The notes below the pieces were generated by a model, which was not told the origin of the DNA, did not search any database, and saw nothing but the letters and a program-made list of their open reading frames with translations. Positions 1 through 8,276 of a DNA stretch of 64,000 nt are shown here, one piece after another; within the stretch, counting starts at the first letter, position 1, and every line of letters starts with the position of its first letter. The position numbers were made by a program, and so were the translations under genes. The stretch lies in NCBI GenBank assembly GCA_030068525.1, contig JASJOS010000004.1, positions 62,001-126,000 on the forward strand, in the 5' to 3' direction. This stretch comes from Xanthocytophaga flava. Its GTDB lineage: Bacteria; Bacteroidota; Bacteroidia; Cytophagales; 172606-1.

Positions 1-120
1 AATAGTTCGTTCACCATGGAAGTACTGGAAGGTGACCACTGGTTTTTGAGCCGAAACAAAGAGCTCATTTCCCAACGCCTCTCAGATGCATTGGAAGAAA
101 CAACAGTACAGACACACTAA
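1..120 (+). CDS. Type II thioesterase, C-terminal fragment (5' end outside window)
   Basis: The reading frame is open from base 1 to the TAA at 118-120 and gives 39 residues. It contains EGDHWFLSRNKELI, which matches the C-terminal end of alpha/beta-hydrolase type II thioesterases (GrsT/TycF-like): a GGHFFL-type motif carries the catalytic His, followed by a helix near the C-terminus. Such enzymes remove misprimed acyl groups from carrier proteins of NRPS or PKS assembly lines. The next gene is a phosphopantetheinyl transferase, which fits that role. Only the tail is visible, so the family call rests on one motif plus context. Confidence 0.6.
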   Translation, partial: NSSFTMEVLEGDHWFLSRNKELISQRLSDALEETTVQTH

Positions 121-149
121 CCACAGGTAATAGTAATCAGGTTTTAATC

Positions 150-186
150 CCTACTGGCAATGAAATCATTGCCAGTAGGCTTTTCA
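150..186 (+). terminator. Intrinsic terminator-like hairpin overlapping the next start codon
   Basis: A perfect 14-bp stem (150-163 with 166-179) with a 2-base loop is followed by a T-rich tail from 181. It lies 30 bases after the thioesterase stop and would end that transcript. The only ATG of the following PPTase frame (160-162) lies in the left arm. Confidence 0.65.
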
Positions 187-909
187 TTTCGTACATTGAT
201 CAGTCTCCACCCTCTCATTCTACAACGTCAGGATTGTCAGTTTCAGGCTATACTTGGTTTTTGTGATTCAGATTCCCATTTACTAGAATCTATTCAGGAA
301 GAGTTTCTGCATCCGGAAGAAATAGTATACCTAAAAGAACTGAAACTGGATAAAACAAGATCAGAATTTCTCAGAAGTCGCTATCTGGTTAAGAAAGCAC
401 TAGCTACATATTCACTACAGGAAGAACCTACAGAGATACAGATTGGCAAAGGCATCTTCCAGCAACCCTTATTGCTAACCAGATATCATTACCAGCTTGA
501 TCTGAGTATCTCACATCATACTACGCTGGCAGCTTGTCTTATCTTTCCACAACAACATCCTATGAGTCTGGATGTGGAAGTGTGTAACCCTTCGATTATA
601 AGTCTTACTAAAAATGAAGTGACAGAACACGAAAAAAAATTATATTGTAACACACGAGAGAGCGAGACTATATTTTTTACACGACTCTGGACTATAAAAG
701 AGGCATTATCAAAGGTTTTGAAAACAGGAATGATGGTGCCTTTCCACAAACTGGAAACAGAAAACATGACATATCAAGGTAATATTGTAACCAGTTATTA
801 TACAGATTTTATTCAATATAAGGCGATTTCTTTCCAACGGAAGGACTCTATATGCACTATAGCCCTACCTAGAGCAAGTACTCTTCTCTTTTCAACACAA
901 ATCCCCTAA
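160..909 (+). CDS. 4'-phosphopantetheinyl transferase (Sfp/AcpT superfamily)
   Basis: The enzyme would transfer the phosphopantetheine arm of CoA to a serine of carrier proteins. The 249-aa product carries the family motifs: LSISHH (about residues 112-117), SLDVE (about 137-141, holding the metal-binding Asp and Glu; the usual Gly before DVE is not conserved) and WTIKEALSK (about 173-181). Length fits Sfp-type enzymes of about 220-250 aa. The start is uncertain: the only upstream ATG lies inside a terminator-like hairpin, and a TTG at 196 is an alternative. The adjacent thioesterase suggests it activates carrier proteins of a biosynthetic locus to the left. Confidence 0.85.
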   Translation: MKSLPVGFSFRTLISLHPLILQRQDCQFQAILGFCDSDSHLLESIQEEFLHPEEIVYLKELKLDKTRSEFLRSRYLVKKALATYSLQEEPTEIQIGKGIFQQPLLLTRYHYQLDLSISHHTTLAACLIFPQQHPMSLDVEVCNPSIISLTKNEVTEHEKKLYCNTRESETIFFTRLWTIKEALSKVLKTGMMVPFHKLETENMTYQGNIVTSYYTDFIQYKAISFQRKDSICTIALPRASTLLFSTQIP

Positions 910-1282
910 TATCTTTCCCTACTGGTTAGTACACCAGAAAACAATATCACATTGGTAACCACATTAACCAGACAAAAAATATAAGATCAGATAATTTATA
1001 TCTCATAAGTAAAATGAGAACACTATTTAGCTTTACAGATCCTATAAATAAGCAATAGTTAAACAGACAAACATGCTATCCTGATTTTATAGTAGCCTTA
1101 CATACAGGCACTAAAGATAAAACCATGTAGTGACCTCAACAGATTTTCTTTAGTGAAAAAACATTTTAAAACCTTACATAAACCATTTTTAGCACTATTC
1201 CCTACATCTTCATCCAAACAAATTATACTACTTTTAGTATCCAATGTTATACTACTAAATCACACCTTCTATACACGTTACT
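910..1282. other. Intergenic, 373 bp
   Basis: AT-rich, with no convincing ORF, hairpin or RNA. It presumably holds the promoter of the GAF protein at 1283. Confidence 0.5.
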
Positions 1283-2731
1283 ATGGCCAGTTTACTAACC
1301 CGAATTGTCGATGCCGGCAGTCAATATGATATGCCTGAATATCTAAGAAATCGGGTAAGACCAACAAATATTATATGCTTACTGGTAATATTTGCCTTAT
1401 CTATCCCTTTCAGTGGCATATCGCTTATCTACTTCCCAATGATGGCTATTTTCCCATCAGGAGCAGCAGTAGTATGTGTTTTAGTTATTGTTAGCAATTA
1501 TTATGGTGGCATTTATTATTCCCGTGTTGTCTTACCAGTGTTGCTGCTAGTACTCTCTTCGTTATATAATGCCTATTTCTGTGACTCTATAGCCGATTCT
1601 ATCAGTAGTGTTTATCTGGTTGAATTAAGCTTTACTCTTATTCCCTTTGTTATCTTTGACTTTAAGGAAAGAGGCTTCCTGATATTCTGTACCCTGTTTT
1701 CTTTTTTCATCATTGTCGTATTTCCTGCAGCATGGGATAAGTTTGACATGGGGTATGATGGCACAGTATTGAGAGAGGGTCCTTTGGCCGTTCTGACAAC
1801 CTTACTGGCCACTGTATTTCAATTGGGTTGTATTAGTGGTCTAGCTGTTATCAATCGAAATTCGGAAGAGAAATCCAGTCAGTTGATTACAGTTATGAAT
1901 CAGAAAAATGAAGAAGTAGAAAGATCCCGTAAAGATCTGGAAGTTAACCTTGTTCAACTGGAGAAAGCACGCCAGGAAGAGAACCATCGGCAGTGGGCAT
2001 CTGAAGGTATAGCACAACTGTCTACGCTACTTCGGAGCAATTCTGACGATACAGAACTGTTTGACAGAATCATTGCTACTCTTGTCAAATACATTCAGGC
2101 TAATCAGGGAGGTTTGTATATAGTAGAGAAAGAAGAACGTACCCATGATATATCTATCCGTCTGGCCGCTTGTTATGCATACAACCGGAAAAAACACATT
2201 CAGCAAACATTTCAGGCAGGACAAGGATTGATCGGGCAGACCTATCTGGAGGGAGAGTATATATACCTGACAGATATCCCTGAAAATTACCTTACCATTA
2301 CTTCCGGACTTGGAGACTCTTCACCCAGAGCATTATTGATTGTTCCTTTAAAGGTAAATGAGTCTACAGAAGCTATTCTGGAACTTGCCTCATTCAAAAA
2401 ATTCGAGAAACATGAGATTGAGTTTATTGTAAAACTGGGTGAAAGTATTGCGTCCTTTATCCAAAGCAATCGTATCAGCCAACGCACCAAACAATTACTT
2501 GAAGATTCTCAGTTCCAGGCAGAAGCTTTGCGTGCTCAGGAAGAAGAAATGCGTCAGAATATGGAAGAACTAGCTTCTACTCAGGAAGAAATGAATCGTC
2601 AGCAAATGTCCTATCTTCAAGAGATAGAACGACTTTCTACATTGTATGCAACAGCACAAGAAGAAATTCATACTAAAAACAAGGAAGTAGAAGAACTTCA
2701 GAAAGCCCTGCACATCAATACTATACGATAG
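1283..2731 (+). CDS. Membrane-anchored GAF-domain sensor protein with coiled coil
   Basis: The 482-aa product has about six hydrophobic segments in residues 30-195, a coiled-coil linker (about 200-235), one GAF domain (about 245-395) and a C-terminal coiled coil rich in Glu/Gln (about 400-480). No kinase, cyclase or other output domain is visible, so it may signal by protein contact or act as a scaffold. The GAF core (GQGLIGQTYLEGEYIYLTDI) is nearly the same as in the protein at 37422-39713, which also shares the EEEMRQNMEELASTQEE-type coiled coil. The two are paralogues with different N- and C-termini. The ligand is unknown. A strong terminator follows, so it is probably monocistronic. Confidence 0.8.
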   Translation: MASLLTRIVDAGSQYDMPEYLRNRVRPTNIICLLVIFALSIPFSGISLIYFPMMAIFPSGAAVVCVLVIVSNYYGGIYYSRVVLPVLLLVLSSLYNAYFCDSIADSISSVYLVELSFTLIPFVIFDFKERGFLIFCTLFSFFIIVVFPAAWDKFDMGYDGTVLREGPLAVLTTLLATVFQLGCISGLAVINRNSEEKSSQLITVMNQKNEEVERSRKDLEVNLVQLEKARQEENHRQWASEGIAQLSTLLRSNSDDTELFDRIIATLVKYIQANQGGLYIVEKEERTHDISIRLAACYAYNRKKHIQQTFQAGQGLIGQTYLEGEYIYLTDIPENYLTITSGLGDSSPRALLIVPLKVNESTEAILELASFKKFEKHEIEFIVKLGESIASFIQSNRISQRTKQLLEDSQFQAEALRAQEEEMRQNMEELASTQEEMNRQQMSYLQEIERLSTLYATAQEEIHTKNKEVEELQKALHINTIR

Positions 2732-2753
2732 GCTTATCCCTTGATTATAAAAA

Positions 2754-2796
2754 GAAAACACTGACAGATCGTAAATCTGTCAGTGTTTTCTTTTTA
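2754..2796 (+). terminator. Rho-independent terminator
   Basis: A perfect 16-bp stem (2754-2769 with 2775-2790) with a 5-base loop is followed by five T after the stem. It lies 22 bases past the GAF gene stop. Confidence 0.9.
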
Positions 2797-3173
2797 TAGT
2801 AATCTCAAGTTCCCAACGAATGTAAGCAGTGAAATAGAGTAAAATTGCATTTGTTCATATAGGTTTTCAATGTGCATTTCTCTACTAGCTAACTTTTGCT
2901 TAGATAACGATAGGAAAAAGTACTTTTTGGGACAAACAAAAAAGGAGAAACTGTAGGTAGAGTGATGTTTTGGACAATGAATAAATTTGAGGAAAGAGAA
3001 CTATAACTGTGGCAAGCAGAGAAATAGAAATGATCTGAGAAAATATAGTAAGAGATCTCCACAAAGTAGAAAGTATCAACTACACTCTTTTTAAAAATAC
3101 AAACGCTGTTCTTTTACGATTTTAACCAGAATGAACTCATATCTGAAATTTAGGAGAGTTCATGTAAAAAAAT
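2797..3173. other. Intergenic, about 377 bp
   Basis: No supported ORF. The stretch 2918-2946 resembles the hairpin repeat at 39908-39941 in degenerate form (a GGGACAAAC centre with flanking T and A runs). The rest is featureless AT-rich sequence between convergent genes. Confidence 0.4.
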
Positions 3174-3205
3174 AAAACGCTGGCAGAATATTCTGCCAGC
3201 GTTTT
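3174..3205 (-). terminator. Terminator of the desaturase gene (works in both directions)
   Basis: A perfect 15-bp stem (3174-3188 with 3191-3205). Read on the minus strand it is followed by a run of T. It lies just past the desaturase stop. Confidence 0.85.
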
Positions 3206-3252
3206 TATTGTATCTATCTCACTTTGCTACAACTATCTACCTGATACTAACC

Positions 3253-4035
3253 TCAGGCAGCTTTTCGGATCTTTTTGTTTTCGAGATATACAGATTCTTT
3301 AGCAGCTTTCTTAGGTAATTTGATAATACCCAATAGGTTAAATAACTTAATCACCTGATAGGTTGGGTCTATTTCAAACCATTTGAAAGCAAAGTTAGCA
3401 CGATGTCCGTAGGTATGGTGGTTGTTATGGAATCCTTCACCCATCATAAATATGTCTACAGGCATTAAGTTACGGGAAGTATCACTTACTGTAAATGTAG
3501 TGTATCCTATTTTGTGAGCAAACCAATTGATGATAGCGCCATGAATAGGTGACATCAGGAAATGAACAGGCAATAACAGGAACCATCCCCAGGAAGGAGC
3601 AAAATAAATATAAAATAGTGTATACAGTGTTCCCCACATAAGACGTACAAAGTTATTCGAAGCAAAGTCGTCAAATGCCTTCCAATCCGGAACATTCACC
3701 ATAAATTTAGGATCTACATCTGCTGTACGATTCCGAACGGCAGCATAAAATGTTTTGGTTTTCCACATCATATCAAAGAATCCTTTGCTATACAAAGGTG
3801 AATGCGGATCATCTTCTGTGTCAGCAAATGCATGGTGCATACGGTGCATTACGCCATACGCATAAGCACTCAGGTAGTTAGAACCCTGAAAAATCCATGT
3901 CAGCACAAAAAAGATTTTTTCCCATGTCCGTGACATTGTGAATGCCCCGTGGGCAGAATATCTATGTAAGAAGAAGGTCTGGAAGAATAGAGACCCATAC
4001 CAATGAATAGCGAAGAAAATAAGAATAGCGGTCAT
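3253..4035 (-). CDS. Acyl-CoA/acyl-lipid desaturase (delta-9 type membrane di-iron enzyme)
   Basis: The enzyme would introduce a cis double bond into saturated fatty acyl chains to tune membrane fluidity. All three histidine boxes are present: HRYSAH (about residues 24-29), HRMHHAFADTEDDPHS (about 64-79) and HNNHHTYGHRANF (about 204-216). Hydrophobic segments lie between them, as expected for the integral-membrane family. The 260-aa length matches the short bacterial acyl-CoA desaturases. The electron donor is not encoded nearby. Its own terminator follows, so it appears monocistronic. The double-bond position cannot be read from sequence. Confidence 0.9.
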   Translation of the reverse strand: MTAILIFFAIHWYGSLFFQTFFLHRYSAHGAFTMSRTWEKIFFVLTWIFQGSNYLSAYAYGVMHRMHHAFADTEDDPHSPLYSKGFFDMMWKTKTFYAAVRNRTADVDPKFMVNVPDWKAFDDFASNNFVRLMWGTLYTLFYIYFAPSWGWFLLLPVHFLMSPIHGAIINWFAHKIGYTTFTVSDTSRNLMPVDIFMMGEGFHNNHHTYGHRANFAFKWFEIDPTYQVIKLFNLLGIIKLPKKAAKESVYLENKKIRKAA

Positions 4036-4148
4036 ATCTTGTCTTTAGTTTCCTCAAATATCTATCTCTTCTTCTATTCTATTATGCTACTCTCAGATGA
4101 CTGGTATCAATTAACGGATGAGTTGCAGAACTTTCAGGATGACTGACA

Positions 4149-4895
4149 TCAGGAATCCAGCCATTCTTTGAACTGAGGAACCCTATCCCGGCTTACATAC
4201 ACCTCTTCTTCCTCCGGCGGATTCAGTTCGAGCTTTAGTCGTCCATTGAAATGATTATGTATCTTGTAAATAGCTTCGAGAGAAATCAGACGATTGCGAC
4301 TGATACGATTAAACTTACGACTATCCAATTGGTCCATCAATTGATCCAGTGTTTGCTCAATTACATATCGCTGGTTATCGAATGTAATGAGGAAACTTAG
4401 TTTTTGGTCACTCTTAAAATAAGCCACATCTGAAGTTCGTATTACCGCTAACTGACTTCCTTTCTTTACCAGAAAACGTTCTTTAAAACCTTCTTTTGGT
4501 TTTTCCGGCTGTAGCTTCAGTCCTTTCTTCAACAAGCGGTATTCCAGATTCTCATATTTCTTGATGGCACTTCGTAACTCATCCAGATCAATGGGCTTGA
4601 GCAGATAATCGATACTATTCTGCTTGAATGCATGCAACGCATATTGATCAAAAGCTGTAGTATAAATAATAGGTGCCTCAATAGGAAGCTGGCGGAATAA
4701 CTCAAAGCTTTCCTGGTCTTCCAGCTGAATATCCGAAAATATCAGATCTGGTTCAGGATTATTCCGGAACCAGTCCAGACAACTTTCTACTGAGGGTAAA
4801 ATGGCAAGGATTTCGATAGAATCATCGATTCGCTGTAATTGATTACTTAGCTTTTCGGCTGAGAAAAATTCATCTTCAATAATGACAACTTTCAT
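4149..4895 (-). CDS. LytTR-family DNA-binding response regulator
   Basis: The 248-aa product has an N-terminal receiver domain (about residues 1-120) with acidic pocket EDE, phospho-acceptor Asp in DLIFSDIQLED, a conserved Thr in IIYTTAFDQYA and Lys in LLKPIDLDEL. A C-terminal LytTR DNA-binding domain (about 140-245) includes FLVKKGSQLAVIRTSDVAYF and FNRISRNRLISLEAI. It is the partner of the LytS-like kinase at 4892-5917. The kinase stop and this start overlap by 4 bases (ATGA type), so the two are translationally coupled. The target promoter is unknown. Confidence 0.92.
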   Translation of the reverse strand: MKVVIIEDEFFSAEKLSNQLQRIDDSIEILAILPSVESCLDWFRNNPEPDLIFSDIQLEDQESFELFRQLPIEAPIIYTTAFDQYALHAFKQNSIDYLLKPIDLDELRSAIKKYENLEYRLLKKGLKLQPEKPKEGFKERFLVKKGSQLAVIRTSDVAYFKSDQKLSFLITFDNQRYVIEQTLDQLMDQLDSRKFNRISRNRLISLEAIYKIHNHFNGRLKLELNPPEEEEVYVSRDRVPQFKEWLDS

Positions 4896-5917
4896 GCTTC
4901 TTCTGTTAATAAAGGCAATCCAACCTTAAACACCTGTCCATTATCCTCTACCTGAATGGATTTGCCAATTACATACTTATATCGGGCTTCCAGGTTTTTT
5001 AAGCCAATACCTGTAGATTCCACCTGAGTATCTTTTTTGTTCAGGGTATTTTCTACCCATACGGTATTATCGGCTGTATATATTTTCAGTTCCAGTGGTG
5101 ATGTATCTGAAATCCGATTGTGTTTTACTGCATTCTCTACCAGCAACTGAATAGACAAAGGCAATACATATACAGGCTTTTCAGCAATCTTCACATCAAG
5201 TAATACTTTATTATAGAAACGAACATTCAGTAAAAAACAGTAAGCCTCTACTACGGATATTTCTTTTTGCAAGGGCACCTGCTTTTCATCGTTATGCTCC
5301 AGTACATAGCGATATACCTGAGCTAGTTTTGTTATAAACCGATCTGCCAGCACAGGATCCTTATATACTACTCCACTTAATACACTTAAACTATTAAACA
5401 AAAAATGAGGGTCCAGTTGTTTTTTAAGACTTTCTACTTTTGCTATCAGATTTTCCTGACGGAGCCGTTCCTGCTCCAGCAAAGAAGCTTTCCACTTACC
5501 AAATAAAAAAGCCCCTTCGTTGATAGCAATGAATAATAAGGCTAACAGAAATGAGACAAAAATATTCTGTAACACAACACTAATAGAAATAGAAACTTCT
5601 GATACCAGTGCATTGTATGTCAGAAGCCCTACAATCAGTACTAGTGAAGAGAAGACAAAGATGCTGGCAACTTCATAACTCAGGTGTTTGATAATACTCT
5701 TCTCCCATGGATAGAAATAAAGAATTAACGCCTGAATCAGTTTGCTTCCTTCCCAGATTACGAAACTGATCAGTGTAGCTACAAAGATCCAGAGAAAATG
5801 CTCTTCAGATCCCAAAATAACAGGAACAAAAAATGTAGGAACAAGAATTCCAAAAGAGAAGACACCCAATAAGGTTGTCCATTTTACGCGAAAAGAATAC
5901 GTAAATTTTTCTGCCAC
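4892..5917 (-). CDS. LytS-type sensor histidine kinase (His_kinase/HATPase)
   Basis: The 341-aa product has about four hydrophobic segments (residues 15-145), a coiled linker with QLDPHFLFNSLSVLSG (phospho-accepting His about residue 170), and a HATPase domain with an N-box-like VENAVKHN and a glycine box GIGLKNLEARY near the C-terminus. This is the layout of Bacteroidota LytS/YehU-type kinases, which sense through the membrane domain itself and have no large periplasmic sensor. It lies first in a two-gene operon with the LytTR regulator. A TATCTTTG element 41 bases upstream on the minus strand is a plausible promoter. Confidence 0.9.
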   Translation of the reverse strand: MAEKFTYSFRVKWTTLLGVFSFGILVPTFFVPVILGSEEHFLWIFVATLISFVIWEGSKLIQALILYFYPWEKSIIKHLSYEVASIFVFSSLVLIVGLLTYNALVSEVSISISVVLQNIFVSFLLALLFIAINEGAFLFGKWKASLLEQERLRQENLIAKVESLKKQLDPHFLFNSLSVLSGVVYKDPVLADRFITKLAQVYRYVLEHNDEKQVPLQKEISVVEAYCFLLNVRFYNKVLLDVKIAEKPVYVLPLSIQLLVENAVKHNRISDTSPLELKIYTADNTVWVENTLNKKDTQVESTGIGLKNLEARYKYVIGKSIQVEDNGQVFKVGLPLLTEEA

Positions 5918-5957
5918 AGGAATAGGTTTAAGATAGCATAGTGTTCAGCATGGGTAG

Positions 5958-5965
5958 CAAAGATA
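5958..5965 (-). promoter_or_regulatory. Candidate -7 box (TAnnTTTG) of the LytS/LytT operon
   Basis: Read on the minus strand the sequence is TATCTTTG followed by C. It matches the Bacteroidota -7 consensus TAnnTTTG, 41 bases before the kinase start. No clear -33 TTG was found at the expected spacing. Confidence 0.45.
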
Positions 5966-6027
5966 GAAAGAGTATTTGAGCTATATATGCTTATAGACCT
6001 TAATTTGACTTATAGGTTCTAACACAA

Positions 6028-6059
6028 AAAATGCCCAATCCTGTGACTGGGCATTTTTA
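6028..6059 (-). terminator. Terminator of the minus-strand locus ending at 6095
   Basis: An 11-bp stem (6028-6038 with 6049-6059) is followed on the minus strand by six T. It lies 35 bases past the stop of the copper-domain protein. Confidence 0.85.
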
Positions 6060-6094
6060 TATGTATTCTCATAAATAAGAGCAATCTCGTTTTA

Positions 6095-8182
6095 CTATTT
6101 AGGGATCACTTTAAAGGTCCCTTGCATATTCATGTAGTGGCCAGGGAAAGTACACACATACATATACTCTCCTGGCTTTTCAGGAGCTACAAAATAAATA
6201 GTCTCTGAAGTTTGTGGTTGCAGTTGAGCTGTATGATACAAGACTTTGGGTGTACTTGGAATATAGTTCATCTTTGCTCCATTCAACCCTAGTTTGATTG
6301 CCATCTCTCCTACTGATAGTGCTTCTCCTGGTAACGTAATGACAAAGTTATGAAGCATATCATCATTATTATTGAATGTCAGTTTAACCTTGCTTCCTGC
6401 CTTTACTGTAATCTGCGACAGATCAAATTTCAGACCGGGTTTAGTTCCTATAGTAATGGTTTGATCAGGTCCGTTGGTCCAGCTAGCAGGCTGTTTTGTT
6501 ACACGTTTGGCTGTAGGAGCTGTATTGGTCTTAGTAGCAGTTATTTTAGAAGTGGTTGCTGCCGACCCCATCATAGCAGCATGTCCTGCATGGGGTGATT
6601 TAGCCAGCTGGCTTTCCTTCAATACCAACGTCTCTCCTTCTGGCAGATTATTCAATGTATAATAACCTACACTATGAAGCAATGGCGCTTTATTCTGGCT
6701 ACGAACTCCTTCCGCTTTTAACTCATGAATATATCCTTCACGCAAACCCTCCACTACAATCCGTACACTCAGGCCATCGTCTGCTACTGCAATTCCTTTT
6801 ATGGTACATGGTTGATTTTCGATAACAGGACTTCCGTATTCCTTCCGGTACATATAGTTAAAGCTGGTTATTCCATAAGAATTGGCATCACCAGCCGTAA
6901 CCTTATCAACAGGTTGGGTGAATTCCAGTTCAAAGCCATCCGGGCGGGCTTGCATGGTCTTTATTTCAAAAGGTGTTTTTCCTGTCCACACCAAACGTTG
7001 TATTCCATACAAATCTTTTCCGGTGGCAGCCCATCCACGACTGGTCATTCCAACAAACATAGATCCATCTTCACCCCAGACCATTCGCAAAATTCCTGAC
7101 TGAAATCCTTCTCTGAATGGAAAGGCAGCACCCTGGTATTGTCCTTTCACTTTTTCCAGATAGATACGCATAATTTTACTTTGTCCCTGATCTCCTACCA
7201 GCATCTGACCTGTAAAGGGTCCAAAAGCACCAGCTGTTGTATCTATCAGAATGCCAGAGGTAGAAATACCCAGAATGCCTTGAGGAAACCAGATAGCAGG
7301 TAGCTTTAATCCTTTTATCGTTTTAGCCACCTCATACATAGGCTTTCCGGTGCTAGGAATATCAGAAAAGCGAAGTTTTACAGGTGAGCTGGGATCATCT
7401 GCCCATTTCAAGCCTTCCGGATTTCCTACGAAATCGCCCACCTCTACATGAGTCATCCGGCCTGATCCTACCCAATCACCCTGATTCTCTGCGTAAAATA
7501 TAGATCCATCAGGCAAAACATTAAATCCGGCAGGAGAACGCATACCTGTTGCAATAGGAGTCATTTTTCCATCTGGTGTTACTTTCAGCATCCAGCCATG
7601 CCATTTGGAAAGCGAAGCCCCACGCCCAATCCAGGCAAGGTTCAAGGTAATCAGCATGTCATTGTTTGGCAGGATTACAGGGCCATAGGAATACTCATGG
7701 TAATTACCAGACAAAGGCCAGGAATAGATTACCTCATAATCATCTGCGCGGTCATCCCCGTTGGTATCCCGAATGCGGGTTAGTTCACTTCGTTGTGTCA
7801 GGTAGAAAGACCGATTGTGATAAGCCAATCCTAAGGGTTCGTGTAATCCCTGAGCAAATCGTTTAAAATATGGCACTCCCTGATTGCGCATATAGGGATT
7901 TTCGATCAGCCAGATATCTCCTTGTCGGGTTGAGGCTGCCAATCGGCCATCGGGCATGGTAGTTAAACCACCTACTTCCAGAGGAACATCTTTCGGAATA
8001 GGCAGTGTAACCATCTGGTAATAGTCGGCCTCAGACTCTGCTGTTTTCAGTTCCTGAGCCATTCCACTTCCTATACAACACAATAAAAATACACTCAGCC
8101 ATCCGGACATATGCTTTCTGGAATGTTTTCCGGTTGACTTGGCTATAGTAGAGTTAAAAGATAAAACGGAATATTTTTTCAT
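6095..8182 (-). CDS. Secreted sugar-dehydrogenase-like beta-propeller protein with C-terminal azurin-like copper domain
   Basis: The 695-aa product has an N-terminal signal sequence (a hydrophobic stretch near residues 27-42; an internal Met at residue 25 is an alternative start). A glucose/sorbosone-dehydrogenase or NHL-like propeller follows (about 55-400), with phrases such as LGLAYHNRSFYLTQRSELTR and NVLPDGSIFYAENQGDW. A linker region and a C-terminal type-1 copper domain (about 570-695) complete it. Copper ligands are readable: His611 in LHNFVI, then Cys677, His682 and Met686 in CTFPGHYMNM. This is the same spacing as azurin CTFPGHSALM. The fusion suggests a periplasmic oxidation whose electrons pass through copper. 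It lies downstream of the DUF1080/PA14 gene on the same strand with a 94-bp gap. Substrate and PQQ dependence are unknown. Confidence 0.85.
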   Translation of the reverse strand: MKKYSVLSFNSTIAKSTGKHSRKHMSGWLSVFLLCCIGSGMAQELKTAESEADYYQMVTLPIPKDVPLEVGGLTTMPDGRLAASTRQGDIWLIENPYMRNQGVPYFKRFAQGLHEPLGLAYHNRSFYLTQRSELTRIRDTNGDDRADDYEVIYSWPLSGNYHEYSYGPVILPNNDMLITLNLAWIGRGASLSKWHGWMLKVTPDGKMTPIATGMRSPAGFNVLPDGSIFYAENQGDWVGSGRMTHVEVGDFVGNPEGLKWADDPSSPVKLRFSDIPSTGKPMYEVAKTIKGLKLPAIWFPQGILGISTSGILIDTTAGAFGPFTGQMLVGDQGQSKIMRIYLEKVKGQYQGAAFPFREGFQSGILRMVWGEDGSMFVGMTSRGWAATGKDLYGIQRLVWTGKTPFEIKTMQARPDGFELEFTQPVDKVTAGDANSYGITSFNYMYRKEYGSPVIENQPCTIKGIAVADDGLSVRIVVEGLREGYIHELKAEGVRSQNKAPLLHSVGYYTLNNLPEGETLVLKESQLAKSPHAGHAAMMGSAATTSKITATKTNTAPTAKRVTKQPASWTNGPDQTITIGTKPGLKFDLSQITVKAGSKVKLTFNNNDDMLHNFVITLPGEALSVGEMAIKLGLNGAKMNYIPSTPKVLYHTAQLQPQTSETIYFVAPEKPGEYMYVCTFPGHYMNMQGTFKVIPK

Positions 8183-8276
8183 ATTTAATTACTGTCCAAG
8201 AAAGAAATGAGAAATTGTGAATCTGTAAGCCCTTCATCATACTTTGCATCTATTTATCTGTGGGCTCCTACTCTTT

